A DNA stretch of 64,000 nucleotides from CBDBLK01 sp965215445 (GTDB lineage: Bacteria > Bdellovibrionota > Bacteriovoracia > Bacteriovoracales > Bacteriovoracaceae), in contig CBDCDT010000002.1 of NCBI GenBank assembly GCA_965215445.1, positions 682,001 to 746,000 of the forward strand, read 5' to 3'. Of the stretch, positions 8,668 through 17,784 are shown piece by piece. Each line of letters begins with the position of its first letter. Position 1 is the first letter of the stretch. The notes below the pieces were generated by a model. That model saw only the letters and a list, made by a program, of their open reading frames with translations, was not told the DNA's origin and searched no databases. The translations under genes and the position numbers were made by a program.

Positions 8668-9566
8668 TCAGAAACTTTGATCCCTGCCTCAGTACCCAAA
8701 TGCAAATATGTTTCCAGGCCTCTCTGAGTATTTTCAATAATATCTTGCGAAGGTTTCCATTTTCCCCGCTCTCCAAAGACCAAGACGGTTGAACCACCAA
8801 ATAAAAAATAACCTTTCTCCTGCCCTCTGCTGAAATTTTCCCCCGTAAAACTCTGACAAATTTTCCCCACGCAAACCGCCCCAACTTCGATATAGGCCAA
8901 TTTCCCAAAGTTTTCAGTTTCGAGTATGGAGACTTGTCTTTCGTTCATCATAAAAATGTCCGGGCGTTTTTTCAGGGCCAGAGGATTTACAGAATGGAGA
9001 ACCCCCTTAATGCGATAAAAATCCAGTATTTTGCCATTGTCGGGGAAGTGAAAACGGTGATAATCCACAGGGCATAGGCGGGCAACCAAAAGTGACCCGG
9101 CCTCAAAAAAGGGGCACCAATGGGGATGATTTAAAATTTGAGAGGCGGTCAAAAATTTGCCTTTAACGGGGATTGCCGTCTGCGCATTTATGAATTCGTG
9201 ACCAAAATAACGCGCCTCGGAAAAGGCAGAGAGTTTTTCTCCTTGCACAAAAATCCGCCGTCCCTCTTTGAAACGCCGTATAAAAAACTCGTTAAAAGAG
9301 CTGTAAGGGTCGCTTGGCCCTCGGCCCTCGGATGGCAAGAAGTCATCCATCGAAATGCCAAAATTTTTGATAAAAGGGGCAATTTTGCGCTTGGAGAGCG
9401 CGGAAGATTGAAGATGGCCATAAAGACGGCTCGGGAATGGATGAGTTAAAAACCAGGAAAAAAAACGCCCTAGAAAGCTCGTATAAAGCCATTTGAGAGC
9501 ATTTTCTCCATAAACTCTCTCCACCTCCACCCTTTGAGTATTGCGGTTAAAGTACTCTATTTGCAT
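8664..9566 (-). CDS. psd: Phosphatidylserine decarboxylase
   Basis: This 300-residue enzyme turns phosphatidylserine into phosphatidylethanolamine at the inner membrane. The core motif VDYHRFHFP and the self-cleavage site in LFGGSTVLVF are clear. The Gly-Ser bond in GGST is cut to give the pyruvoyl prosthetic group on the small alpha subunit. The N-terminal part with DPYSSFNEFFIRRFK matches the longer PSD type found in Chlamydiae, clostridia and eukaryotic PSD2. No pssA lies nearby. The start at 9566 lies just upstream of the divergent protease gene. Confidence 0.95.
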   Translation of the reverse strand: MQIEYFNRNTQRVEVERVYGENALKWLYTSFLGRFFSWFLTHPFPSRLYGHLQSSALSKRKIAPFIKNFGISMDDFLPSEGRGPSDPYSSFNEFFIRRFKEGRRIFVQGEKLSAFSEARYFGHEFINAQTAIPVKGKFLTASQILNHPHWCPFFEAGSLLVARLCPVDYHRFHFPDNGKILDFYRIKGVLHSVNPLALKKRPDIFMMNERQVSILETENFGKLAYIEVGAVCVGKICQSFTGENFSRGQEKGYFLFGGSTVLVFGERGKWKPSQDIIENTQRGLETYLHLGTEAGIKVSD

Positions 9567-9573
9567 TATTTTC

Positions 9574-9601
9574 TTGACACGGCCCTTAGGTTAAAGATAA
9601 A
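9574..9601 (+). promoter_or_regulatory. Predicted sigma-70 promoter for the DegQ-like protease
   Basis: A perfect -35 TTGACA (9574-9579) is followed after 16 bp by GATAAA (9596-9601), a 4/6 match to the -10 consensus. Transcription would begin near 9608, giving a leader of about 16 bases before the ATG at 9624, which has AGG in position as a ribosome site. This supports the shorter start of the protease. Confidence 0.45.
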
Positions 9602-9623
9602 GAAGACCTATCACAGGTTACAA

Positions 9624-10730
9624 ATGAAGGGAAACTTTTTGAGAAATTTTGCCCTCGCCCTTTTGGGGTCGTTTTTTATCGCCGCCTTTTTTTCTGACGG
9701 GGTTCAGGCCCTTTTTGGGAACAGTACGACAATTCAAAAAGAGGCCAAAACGCTTCTTGAGTATGAAAAAAACACCATTGATGTCTTTAGAAAAAATGTT
9801 GGGTCGGTGGTTAACGTCTCCAGTATCCAACACGTCCACCGTGGATGGTTTCTCGACTTTGATGTGACGGAAGTGCCGGCCGGAGTAGGGTCGGGATTTG
9901 TTTGGGATAAATCCGGCCACATTGTCACCAACTATCACGTCGTGGCCAAAGGCAATTCTTTTCAGGTTTCTTTCCACAAGGATCCCAAAAAATATAAGGC
10001 CAAAATTGTGGGTACGGAGCGAACAAAAGACATTGCCGTTCTCAAACTCGAAACACTTCCTGCACAACTTTATCCTGTCGAAACCGGCAACTCTTCCCAA
10101 CTTGAAGTCGGTCAAAAGGCGATAGCTATTGGCAATCCCTTTGGACTCGACCAAACCATTACCGCCGGAATCATCTCCGCTCTAGGAAGAAAAATTCAAG
10201 GCATTGGAGGCGTTAAAATTCACGGAATGATTCAAACTGATTCCTCGATTAACCAAGGCAATTCGGGGGGACCACTGTTGGATAGTAACAGCAATGTGAT
10301 TGGAATGAACACCCTTATCTACAGTCCTTCGGGAACCAGCGCCGGCATTGGCTTTGCAGTGCCCATTAATACCATTAGCAGAATTGTTCCTCAATTAATC
10401 AAACATGGGAAAATAAGTCGTCCTGGCCTTGGCGTTGGCCTTCTCGACGACCCACTTAAAGAACACTTCGGCATCAAAAAAGGAATTATCATCAGGAGTG
10501 TAAATCCCAAATCTCCCGCAGGGCAAGCGGGACTTGTCGGCATGGGACGCGATCGTCAAGGACGCTATCACATTGGAGATATTATTCTCGCCATTGATGG
10601 AAGTGAAGTTAACACTTACGACGATATTTATCACACTTTAGAAAAATACAAAGTTGGCGATGAAATCACACTTCACTACCTCAGAAAAGGGAAAAGAGAA
10701 AGCATCAAGCTCAAATTGATGAAACTCTAG
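9624..10730 (+). CDS. degQ: DegP/DegQ/HtrA-family periplasmic serine protease
   Basis: The start at 9624 gives a signal peptide (residues 1-28, MKGNFLRNFALALLGS then a hydrophobic run). Starts further upstream would place 30 charged residues before it. The catalytic triad is visible as His105 (TNYHVVAKG), Asp136 (TKDIAVLK) and Ser214 (QGNSGGPLL). A single PDZ domain follows (about residues 265-365), as in DegS or short DegQ forms; DegP has two. It should degrade or refold damaged envelope proteins in the periplasm. The 3' end overlaps the convergent btuC-like gene by 4 bp. Confidence 0.93.
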   Translation: MKGNFLRNFALALLGSFFIAAFFSDGVQALFGNSTTIQKEAKTLLEYEKNTIDVFRKNVGSVVNVSSIQHVHRGWFLDFDVTEVPAGVGSGFVWDKSGHIVTNYHVVAKGNSFQVSFHKDPKKYKAKIVGTERTKDIAVLKLETLPAQLYPVETGNSSQLEVGQKAIAIGNPFGLDQTITAGIISALGRKIQGIGGVKIHGMIQTDSSINQGNSGGPLLDSNSNVIGMNTLIYSPSGTSAGIGFAVPINTISRIVPQLIKHGKISRPGLGVGLLDDPLKEHFGIKKGIIIRSVNPKSPAGQAGLVGMGRDRQGRYHIGDIILAIDGSEVNTYDDIYHTLEKYKVGDEITLHYLRKGKRESIKLKLMKL

Positions 10731-11680
10731 CCTCTCGTTTGCTTTAAAAGCATCCACAAGAAAAAGAGGCCTCCCAAAAGAGCGGTTACCGCACCTACCG
10801 GAATGAGAGTGTGTTGGATTGCAGTGCGAGCGAGAAGGTCACAAAGGCCCAAAAAGGCCCCCCCTGCCATAAAAGAGGCCCAAATCAAAAAACGGTGATC
10901 CCTGCCAAGCCAGCGTTTCACGATGTGGGGAATAATGAGTCCAACAAATCCAATTGGCCCACATTCGGCCACAATGGGAGCGATTAAAAAAGAAACGACA
11001 ACAAAAAGAAACTTCAGTGTTTTGTCAGGGTCTACTCCACGAGATAAAGAAAAAATCTTGCCAACGCTTAAAACATTAAGTTTCCCAGATTGGAAAAATA
11101 AAATGAAGAGACTTAATAAAATGGAAGGTGCTAGTGATAGAGGGGTTTCCATTCCTACGACATACACTCCCCCGGCCAACCAATGGGTTATTTGCAAAAC
11201 ACTTCTTTCATGACCTAAAAACTGGATTAATAAAACCAGGCTGGAGCAGATTATGCTCAACGCTACTCCAGTAAGTAATAAATTTTCAATTTTAAAATTC
11301 TTCCGATATTGAACCATCAAGTAAATCAAAAAACTACTGCCCAGTCCCCCCAAAAAGGCCATCAAAACCATCAAATTCCAATAACCAAATATTCTTTCAG
11401 CAATACCAAAAAAAACAGCAAGAGAGGCCCCCAGCGAGGCCCCCGAAGCAACTCCTAAAACATAGGGAGTTGCCAAGTCATTGCGAAACATGGCCTGAAA
11501 AACCAATCCCCCCACAGATAAACCACCCCCCACCAGCCAACAAGTCAACATTTTAGGGAGTCGAATATTCCAAAAAATGGTATTCCCAAACTCAAAACTT
11601 CGCCCCATGACCGGTAAGATGGCCAAAATAAAAACTGAAACCCCAATAATAACAAGAAATCTTGGTATCGTTTTATTCAT
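10727..11680 (-). CDS. btuC: BtuC/FecCD-family ABC transporter permease
   Basis: The 317-residue membrane protein has about nine to ten hydrophobic helices and the FecCD signatures FQAMFRNDLATPYVLGVASGAS and GPIGFVGLIIPHIVKRWLG. Such permeases dimerise in the inner membrane and pass cobalamin, heme or iron-siderophore from the periplasm. It overlaps the ATPase gene by 4 bp and forms a three-gene operon with it and the BtuF-like binding protein. Slightly shorter than E. coli BtuC (326). Substrate is inferred from the BtuF-like partner. Confidence 0.88.
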   Translation of the reverse strand: MNKTIPRFLVIIGVSVFILAILPVMGRSFEFGNTIFWNIRLPKMLTCWLVGGGLSVGGLVFQAMFRNDLATPYVLGVASGASLGASLAVFFGIAERIFGYWNLMVLMAFLGGLGSSFLIYLMVQYRKNFKIENLLLTGVALSIICSSLVLLIQFLGHERSVLQITHWLAGGVYVVGMETPLSLAPSILLSLFILFFQSGKLNVLSVGKIFSLSRGVDPDKTLKFLFVVVSFLIAPIVAECGPIGFVGLIIPHIVKRWLGRDHRFLIWASFMAGGAFLGLCDLLARTAIQHTLIPVGAVTALLGGLFFLWMLLKQTRG

Positions 11681-12444
11681 TTCGCTCTAGGGAGGAAAAG
11701 TGTTTTCCCCTCTTTTTGAATTGCCTCTAAACTTTTTTGATAAATCTTTTCAATAAGCCCCGACGACGCCAAATTCTTTGGTGTTCCAACAAAACACAAT
11801 TCTCCTTTATTGAGGAATAATATTTCATCAGACCAGAGCAATGCCAGGTTAATATTGTGAGACACCATAATAACTTGTGTATCGTGGGACTGGCACCATT
11901 TTTTAAGAGCAATGCAAACCTCTTCTTGAAAATGGATGTCTAAATTTGCCAAAGGTTCATCGAGAAAAAGAATCCTCGGTTCTTGGAAAAGACAACAAAT
12001 AAGATGGATTTTTTGCAGTTCCCCTCCACTCAAAGTATTGAGATACCTATTTTTAAAATTAAGCAGATGAAATAAAGCAAGGAGAGTTTCACCAAATTCA
12101 ATTTCTCTTTTACTTAAAGGCCTAAAAAAACTCATGTGGGGAAATCTGGAAAAATGCATTAATTCCCATACGCTCACGCCCTCTGTGGCCGAAAGGTTTT
12201 GAGGAAGATAGGCCATCATTCTTGCTCTTGCTTTGAGAGGAATAGACATCACTGGCCTCCCATACCAAGAAACATTTCCGTGACTTAATCGAAAAAGTCC
12301 GCTCACACCACTTAGAAGTGTCGTTTTTCCAGCACCATTAGGCCCTATAATGCTATAAATGCCAGGGCCTTCCCAAAAAAAAGAGAGGTTTTTCAATATT
12401 TTCGCGTTACCGACGGAATAAGTAAGGCCTGAACATTCAATCAT
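11677..12444 (-). CDS. btuD: ABC transporter ATPase, BtuD/FecE type
   Basis: The 255-residue ATPase has Walker A GPNGAGKTT, signature LSGGELQKIHL, Walker B ILFLDEPLANLD and the switch histidine in IMVSHN. The signature is followed by the helices typical of iron/cobalamin importer ATPases. It overlaps both neighbours by 4 bp, so permease, ATPase and binding protein are translated as one unit. It supplies energy on the cytoplasmic face for import of the metal chelate, probably cobalamin. Confidence 0.9.
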   Translation of the reverse strand: MIECSGLTYSVGNAKILKNLSFFWEGPGIYSIIGPNGAGKTTLLSGVSGLFRLSHGNVSWYGRPVMSIPLKARARMMAYLPQNLSATEGVSVWELMHFSRFPHMSFFRPLSKREIEFGETLLALFHLLNFKNRYLNTLSGGELQKIHLICCLFQEPRILFLDEPLANLDIHFQEEVCIALKKWCQSHDTQVIMVSHNINLALLWSDEILFLNKGELCFVGTPKNLASSGLIEKIYQKSLEAIQKEGKTLFLPRAK

Positions 12445-13259
12445 CGAGAAAGTATATCTCCAAATTTTTTTATCAATTGAGTAATCCTTGGGCCTGGAAT
12501 AACGGCAAAATTTCCGTGGATAACCTCTATTTTTTCTTTTTTTACAGCATCAATATTTTTTATTTTTTTCCAGGCCTTCAAATGTTTTTCCACTAACTGT
12601 TTTGAAATGTGGTCTGGAAAAATGAGAAAAATGCGTTCAGGGTTTGCTTGAATAATTTTTTCTTGATCCCAAACGATAGAGGGATAAGTACTTTTGGCCA
12701 AGTTATTCAATCCCGACAATGCCAAAATATCATTGAAATGAGTTTTTGTTCCTGCCAAACGAATTGTTTTTATCGCCCCAAAAGAAAGCTGAGAACTAAT
12801 GACAAAGATATAATTTTTTAAATGATTAATGCGAGGAAGTTTATTCAATAGATTTTGAGTTTTAATCAAAAAGGCCTTGCTTTTTTCTTTTCGGTCAAGA
12901 GCTGCTCCCATTTTTTGAGAACTCTCCAATATATTATCCAGGGAATCAAAATTTAGTTTCATAAATTTCAAATTAAGCTTTTCAAGAGATTTAAGAGTTT
13001 TTTGATCTTGTGTAGTCTGAATAAAAATCCAATCTGGCCTCAACTTAAGAACAGCTTCATAATCGAGATGAAGGGCCGTCCCTATCTTGGTGATTTTTAG
13101 AGCACCATTTGGGTAATTGCAATAATGAGAAACTCCCACTAAATTGTTCCCCAATCCCAACTCAAAGACAAATTCCGTAATCGCAGGAGATGTAGAGATA
13201 AGACGAACAGCAGCGACAGGATTCGCCCAAAGAAATACCAGTAGAAGGAAAATTTTCAT
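12441..13259 (-). CDS. btuF: Periplasmic cobalamin-binding protein, BtuF-like
   Basis: A signal peptide (residues 1-17) precedes a helical-backbone metal-receptor fold. Blocks similar to BtuF are RLISTSPAITEFVFELG, VGVSHYCNYPNG, YEAVLKLRPDWIF and IVWDQEKIIQANPERI. The protein should bind cobalamin in the periplasm and hand it to the BtuCD pair encoded directly downstream. The 33-bp gap to the preceding gene is too small for a cobalamin riboswitch. The B12-dependent methionine synthase gene in the same window supports a cobalamin substrate. Heme or a siderophore remain possible. Confidence 0.82.
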   Translation of the reverse strand: MKIFLLLVFLWANPVAAVRLISTSPAITEFVFELGLGNNLVGVSHYCNYPNGALKITKIGTALHLDYEAVLKLRPDWIFIQTTQDQKTLKSLEKLNLKFMKLNFDSLDNILESSQKMGAALDRKEKSKAFLIKTQNLLNKLPRINHLKNYIFVISSQLSFGAIKTIRLAGTKTHFNDILALSGLNNLAKSTYPSIVWDQEKIIQANPERIFLIFPDHISKQLVEKHLKAWKKIKNIDAVKKEKIEVIHGNFAVIPGPRITQLIKKFGDILSR

Positions 13260-13291
13260 TGCCTTTTCCTATCAAAAAAAGGCAACTTTTA

Positions 13292-13978
13292 CTATTTCTT
13301 GTAATAAAGTCGAGAGTCCAAGGCCCAACGATCTAATTTTAAATTAGTGTCTTCAATACGGTATTTTTCCAATTTATTTTCAATATCGACAACATCGAGT
13401 TCTAACTGTTTGTAATCTCTCAAAATCGTTAACTTATCTTCCTCAAGTGCCGCCAATTCATCCCTCCATTCCCTTTCAAGTTGTGCCCGTAAGATTTCAT
13501 AACGCTTGTTGGCACCATCAATTTTTTCAATGTGTTTATTTAATTCCCTTTGAGATCGAGACAACTTGCCCTTTAACGCCAATCTTTTTTTCAGGAGAAT
13601 TTTCACCAATTCCCTGCCTGTTTTAAGGTTGTTGACTAAATCTTGGCCAAAAAGTTTAAGATAACTTCCTGGAGCAATCAGAAAAAAACGTCTACAAAAA
13701 TTTAAATTGAGAATTTTTAAAAGAATATAATCATTTGATTTACCCACAATGGAGGCCTTGCAATGAGTTTTTGTATTTTGCTCGCTCCAAATTTCTACCT
13801 GATCTCCTTTGTTAAGATATTTGGAATTGACAAAATCAACTTTGATTCGGATAAGTTCAGCACGATTATTGATTTTAGAAACTCGCCCCGAAAAAATACC
13901 TTGCTCAGACCTGGGAACACTTTGAGCAAAGGCCGAAATAGCTCCCATAAAAAACAAATATCCCAAGATGAAACGCAT
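13292..13978 (-). CDS. Exported protein with C-terminal coiled coil, function unknown
   Basis: I do not recognise this 228-residue protein. A signal peptide ends near AFAQS (residues 1-19). Residues 25-100 look like a small beta domain (GIFSGRVSKINNRAELIRIK, KGDQVEIWSE). Residues 115-215 are charged, helical and contain heptad-like spacing, consistent with a coiled coil. It is 32 bp upstream of the btuF-like gene on the same strand and could be co-transcribed with the importer, but nothing ties it to cobalamin. A periplasmic structural or scaffold role is a guess. Confidence 0.65.
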   Translation of the reverse strand: MRFILGYLFFMGAISAFAQSVPRSEQGIFSGRVSKINNRAELIRIKVDFVNSKYLNKGDQVEIWSEQNTKTHCKASIVGKSNDYILLKILNLNFCRRFFLIAPGSYLKLFGQDLVNNLKTGRELVKILLKKRLALKGKLSRSQRELNKHIEKIDGANKRYEILRAQLEREWRDELAALEEDKLTILRDYKQLELDVVDIENKLEKYRIEDTNLKLDRWALDSRLYYKK

Positions 13979-14029
13979 AAAATAATTGTACCTGAGAATA
14001 AAAATTCAAGTCCGAAGCAGAAAATAAGA

Positions 14030-14416
14030 TCAAATGATGTTTAATTCCGCATTGATATGAGTTTGAAGAACCTGATGAAGAACTTTAAGTTCGCCTATAA
14101 AAGACTTAATCTTTTCCTCTACTGTTATAGGCATATCCTCGGTCACACCTAAATACCAACTTAATTCATCGACTTTGCTATAAAAGTTATCCAGGCCGAC
14201 AATAACTTCGGGAGAGCAACTTTTTAATTCAGAGAGCTTTACTTCATCGTACCTATTCTTAAAAATTTTGGGGAAATGCTCTCTGGTTCTCTTGACTGAA
14301 AAAATTTGTATATACTCTGGCCGCCTATACTCTATTCTTTCAAATAGCCTTTGAGCGTCCAATTTTAAAAGGGTAAGTACCCTTATGGCCTCTTCAGAGG
14401 GCCTTTTCATGTTCAT
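14030..14416 (-). CDS. Small conserved-looking cytoplasmic protein, unknown
   Basis: The 128-residue product begins MNMKRPSEEAIRVLTLLK and has no signal peptide or membrane helix. It is mostly alpha-helical by composition and ends in a helix, KSFIGELKVLHQVLQTHIN. A region rich in Arg and Tyr (RRPEYIQIFSVKRTREHFP) may contact nucleic acid or phosphate. It lies between lepB and the coiled-coil exported protein on the same strand. No family is recognised; codon use and strand agree with a real gene. Confidence 0.6.
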   Translation of the reverse strand: MNMKRPSEEAIRVLTLLKLDAQRLFERIEYRRPEYIQIFSVKRTREHFPKIFKNRYDEVKLSELKSCSPEVIVGLDNFYSKVDELSWYLGVTEDMPITVEEKIKSFIGELKVLHQVLQTHINAELNII

Positions 14417-14471
14417 ACTCCCTACTTCGGCTTTATAATGTTATTTTTTAATAGTATAGGACGGAATAACT

Positions 14472-15200
14472 CTAAAAGGATGTACCTATCCGCCAGGGAC
14501 GAAAATTGAAAGGCTCACTAGACCACGGATAGACCATATTAAACCACACTAAAAGGGCCTTTCCTCTGACATGGCCAAATGGTACAAACCCCCAATAACG
14601 GCTATCGCTGGAAAAATCACGGTTATCACCCATCACAAAAAGATGCCCTTTGGGCACTTTTCTTTTAGGAAAAGAAAGATGGGGCCTGCGAGCATAATTG
14701 TGAGCAATAACATGCTTTGCTTGCCCTGTTTCAACCTGATAGAAACTTAAATCTATCAAGGCCCCCTTTTTGTCGTACAACGAATGATAGAGTTTGTGCT
14801 CATCTTCTTTAACGTCCAAATTTTCAACTTCTTTTCCGTTGAGAAAAACTCTATGGCCAAGAACCTCCACTTCGTCACCGGGGACGGCAACAACACGCTT
14901 TACAAATAAAGTGCTGCGGTCCTTGGGATATTCAAAAACGACAATATCGCCCCTCTCTGGCGGTTTAAATTTAGTCAAATAAATGGAATCTCCCACCCAT
15001 TCCGAAAACGGAATTTTAAATCCGTAAGCAAATTTATTGACCAAAATAAAATCTCCGATGGCCATAGTTGGAAGCATGGAACCGGAAGGAATATGATTGG
15101 GTTCAAAAAAAACTGATTTAAAGCCAAAAACTCCTACAAAAATGAAAACGTAGGAGAGCAGTTCTTTAACAACTTTTTGGCGCATTGATTCTGAGGACAT
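14472..15200 (-). CDS. lepB: Signal peptidase I
   Basis: The 242-residue enzyme has one N-terminal membrane helix (about residues 14-32). The S26 family boxes follow: the catalytic serine in HIPSGSMLPT, the catalytic lysine in TLFVKRVVAVPGDEV, and box E GDNRDFSSDSRYWGFVP. It removes signal peptides from exported preproteins on the periplasmic side of the inner membrane. It lies downstream of groL on the same strand but is separated from it by a terminator hairpin. Its length is between the short Gram-positive and long E. coli forms. Confidence 0.96.
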   Translation of the reverse strand: MSSESMRQKVVKELLSYVFIFVGVFGFKSVFFEPNHIPSGSMLPTMAIGDFILVNKFAYGFKIPFSEWVGDSIYLTKFKPPERGDIVVFEYPKDRSTLFVKRVVAVPGDEVEVLGHRVFLNGKEVENLDVKEDEHKLYHSLYDKKGALIDLSFYQVETGQAKHVIAHNYARRPHLSFPKRKVPKGHLFVMGDNRDFSSDSRYWGFVPFGHVRGKALLVWFNMVYPWSSEPFNFRPWRIGTSF

Positions 15201-15233
15201 TAGGCCATTCTCACTCTAAATATAAAATATAAA

Positions 15234-15264
15234 AAAAGGGCCATGCCACAAGGCCGGCCCTTTT
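15234..15264 (-). terminator. Rho-independent terminator of groESL
   Basis: The arms AAAAGGGCC (15234-15242) and GGCCCTTTT (15256-15264) pair perfectly over 9 bp. On the minus strand the stem is followed by a run of U residues (plus-strand A tract from 15230). It lies between the groL stop and lepB start. Confidence 0.8.
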
Positions 15265-15307
15265 CTAATGTTTTTTATCCTCCAGGCAAGTTAATTTGCC
15301 TTTGAGA

Positions 15308-16948
15308 CTACATCATCCCTGGCATTCCGCCCATTCCACCTCCTGGCACGGGAGGAGCTGCTGACTCTTCCTTGGGAAGGTCGGCAATCATTGTTTCGGT
15401 TGTCAGCATAAGGCCAGCAATCGAAGCGGCATTTTGCAAGGCCGAGCGGGCAACTTTTGTAGGATCAATGATGCCTGCTTGAACGAGGTCTTCGTACTCG
15501 TTTGTCCGAGCATTATAACCCCAAGTAGCATTGCCTTTGGAACGCACTTCATTGACTACAACAGAGCCTTCGAGGCCAGCGTTCTGGGCAATCTGGCGAA
15601 CAGGCTCTTCCAAAGCACGACGAACAATGCGCACGCCAAACGCCTGCTCTTCATTGTCTGTATTAATTTCACTCAAGGTAGAACCAGCGTGGAGTAATGC
15701 ACAACCACCTCCGACAACCGTTCCTTCTTCAACTGCTGCACGAGTAGAATTAAGAGCATCTTCAACGCGGTCTTTTTTCTCCTTCATTTCTGTCTCTGTA
15801 GGAGCGCCAACATTGATAACCGCCACACCGCCGGCCAATTTGGCCAAACGCTCTTGCAGCTTTTCCCTGTCATAGTCGGAAGTTGTTTCCTCAATTTGGT
15901 TACGGATTTGAGACACGCGAGCATCGACTTCCGTCTTTGCCCCGGCACCATCTACAACGGTTGTATTTTCTTTGTCGATGGTCACTCGTTTGGCAGTTCC
16001 AAGATGAGTGAGTTCGGCCGATTCAAGATTCATTCCCAACTCTTCGGAAATCACGCTTCCTCCCGTTAGAGCGGCAATGTCTCTCAACATTTCCTTTCTG
16101 CGATCGCCAAACCCAGGTGCCTTGACGGCAGCAACGTTGAGGGTTCCACGCAATTTGTTGACAACCAAAGTTGTCAAAGCTTCTCCCTCGACATCTTCAG
16201 CAATAAGCAGAAGAGGTTTCGAGGCCTGAACTGCTTTCTCCAGGATGGGTAGAAGCTCTTTCATGTTGGAGATTTTTTTGTCGGTAATCAGAATGTAGGG
16301 ATTGTCAAAAGCAACTTCCATCTTTTCCGCATTGTTGACGAAATAAGGTGAAAGATACCCGCGATCAAACTGCATCCCCTCAACAACTTCAAGAGAGGTT
16401 TCTGCGGTCTTGCTTTCTTCGATGGTAATCACACCATTGTTGCCAACTTTTTCCATGGCCTCAGCGATGAGTTTACCAATCTCGGCATCGCTATTTGCCG
16501 AAATAGTTCCAATCTGAGCAATTTCATCATTGGTTTTGACTTCCTTGGAAACTTCTCTCAATCGAGAAACAACGACATCAACTGCCCGATCAATCCCGCG
16601 CTTGAGATCCATCGGATTGTGTCCGGCCGTGACCAGTTTCATTCCTTCTCGATAAACGGCCTGGGCCAAAACAGTTGCCGTTGTCGTGCCGTCACCGGCA
16701 TCATCGTTGGTTTTTTGGGCCACTTCCTTAACCATTTGAGCACCCATGTTCTCGAAATTATTTTCGAGTTCAATTTCCTTTGCTACCGAAACACCATCTT
16801 TTGTGATGGTGGGTGCTCCAAAAGATTTTTGGATGACTACGTTTCGTCCCTTTGGGCCAAGAGTTACCTTGACCGCATTAGCGAGAGAATTCACCCCGTG
16901 TAGGATTAAGGATCTCGCATCCTCTGAGTATTTCAATTCTTTTGCCAT
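15308..16948 (-). CDS. groL: 60-kDa chaperonin GroEL
   Basis: The 546-residue chaperonin has the usual N-terminal block (GRNVVIQKSFGAPTITKDGV), the ATP-binding DGTTTATVLAQA and the C-terminal Gly-Met-rich tail GGGMGGMPGMM. It forms the double-ring folding cage in the cytoplasm with GroES. It is 64 bp downstream of groS on the same strand, a standard groESL operon. Full length and intact. Confidence 0.99.
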   Translation of the reverse strand: MAKELKYSEDARSLILHGVNSLANAVKVTLGPKGRNVVIQKSFGAPTITKDGVSVAKEIELENNFENMGAQMVKEVAQKTNDDAGDGTTTATVLAQAVYREGMKLVTAGHNPMDLKRGIDRAVDVVVSRLREVSKEVKTNDEIAQIGTISANSDAEIGKLIAEAMEKVGNNGVITIEESKTAETSLEVVEGMQFDRGYLSPYFVNNAEKMEVAFDNPYILITDKKISNMKELLPILEKAVQASKPLLLIAEDVEGEALTTLVVNKLRGTLNVAAVKAPGFGDRRKEMLRDIAALTGGSVISEELGMNLESAELTHLGTAKRVTIDKENTTVVDGAGAKTEVDARVSQIRNQIEETTSDYDREKLQERLAKLAGGVAVINVGAPTETEMKEKKDRVEDALNSTRAAVEEGTVVGGGCALLHAGSTLSEINTDNEEQAFGVRIVRRALEEPVRQIAQNAGLEGSVVVNEVRSKGNATWGYNARTNEYEDLVQAGIIDPTKVARSALQNAASIAGLMLTTETMIADLPKEESAAPPVPGGGMGGMPGMM

Positions 16949-17012
16949 TTTACTTACCCCCTTTAAATTGGTTCAATTTTTGGCATTTGAGTTAAAGTTT
17001 GTCGTTTTACTA

Positions 17013-17303
17013 CTATTGTTGAAAGACACCTAAAATATCATCTTCACGCATGATGAGATAATCATTGCCTTCAACTTTAACTTCAGTTCCCGAATACTTT
17101 CCGAAAAGAATTGTATCACCTTCATTAACATCCAAGGCCCGAACACTTCCATCTTGCTGGCGATGCCCTGAACCAACGGAAACAACTCTCCCCTGAGCAG
17201 GTTTCTCCTTATTATTGTCGGGAATAATAATTCCACCTGCGGTTTTGGTCTCTTCTTCCACTCTTTCGACTAGAACACGGTCTTGCAAAGGTCTTACTTG
17301 CAT
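17013..17303 (-). CDS. groS: 10-kDa co-chaperonin GroES
   Basis: The start at 17303 gives the normal 96-residue GroES beginning MQVRPLQDRVLVERVE. A strong GGAGAGG ribosome site precedes it, so the 13 upstream in-frame residues are not part of the protein. The mobile loop (EEETKTAGGIIIPD) and the C-terminal YLIMREDDILGV are present. It caps the GroEL cavity. The promoter candidate with an overlapping inverted repeat lies about 80 bp upstream. Confidence 0.98.
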   Translation of the reverse strand: MQVRPLQDRVLVERVEEETKTAGGIIIPDNNKEKPAQGRVVSVGSGHRQQDGSVRALDVNEGDTILFGKYSGTEVKVEGNDYLIMREDDILGVFQQ

Positions 17304-17784
17304 ATCGTTCCTCTCCTTTTTTTGACACATTGGGCTGTCCAATTTCTTTTAGGGACACCCTTTTAGTTAGTACTTCGCTCGGCACTTTAATATCTGTGGG
17401 GCTTGTGTCAAGCCCTAGACCCTCATAAAATGAAAAAATTACCTGAAATACACCGAGTGCCTGATACCTATTTTCAATAGGTTACGATGAAAAGTGAAGA
17501 AATAGAGAGATGTTCAAGGTGGCCAAGCTATTGAAATTATTGAAATAAGGCCTATTTTTTTATTCTCAACAAAAACTCTGAAAATGCACTGAGTCTTGGT
17601 GAACCTGTACGCCTAGGGAAAGCTAGACCTGAAAGAGCAAAATCATTTCTTCTAACTCCTTGAAATAACTAAAAAATCGAAAAAAATTACACTGTGAAAA
17701 AAACCCTATACTTTAATATGTTTTGGTGTTATAAGTCTCACGGCACTATGGTAGAGTGCTTAAATTTCAATATGGGAGTTAATT
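17304..17784. other. Intergenic region between groES and the small secreted-protein gene
   Basis: This 481-bp gap holds the groESL promoter region (17384-17415) and the divergent promoter and leader of the gene at 17785. A short hairpin (CCTATT, 3-base gap, AATAGG) lies near 17468-17482. I see no convincing small gene or RNA. The gene at 17785 has a GGGAG ribosome site at 17773-17777 just before its ATG. Confidence 0.5.
17384..17415 (-). promoter_or_regulatory. groESL promoter candidate with overlapping inverted repeat
   Basis: On the minus strand a perfect -35 TTGACA (17411-17406) is followed after 16 bp by TAAAGT (17389-17384). A 7-bp perfect inverted repeat GGGCTTG-TGT-CAAGCCC (17399-17415) covers the -35 element. 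It does not match the CIRCE consensus, so another repressor or heat-shock control may bind here. Confidence 0.45.

Noticed and set aside
9618..10154. Long minus-strand frame antisense to the DegQ-like protease
   Set aside because: The plus strand encodes a protein with an intact catalytic triad; the antisense frame has no recognisable content.
13260..13291. Cobalamin riboswitch upstream of btuF
   Set aside because: Only 32 bp separate btuF from the preceding gene, and no B12-box-like sequence was seen upstream of the operon or metH.
17343..17400. Possible CIRCE element upstream of groES
   Set aside because: The stretch TTAGTACTT has no matching GAGTGCTAA partner at the 9-bp spacing required.
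17462..17485. Hairpin CCTATT...AATAGG as a terminator
   Set aside because: The stem is only 6 bp of A/T-rich sequence with no T run.
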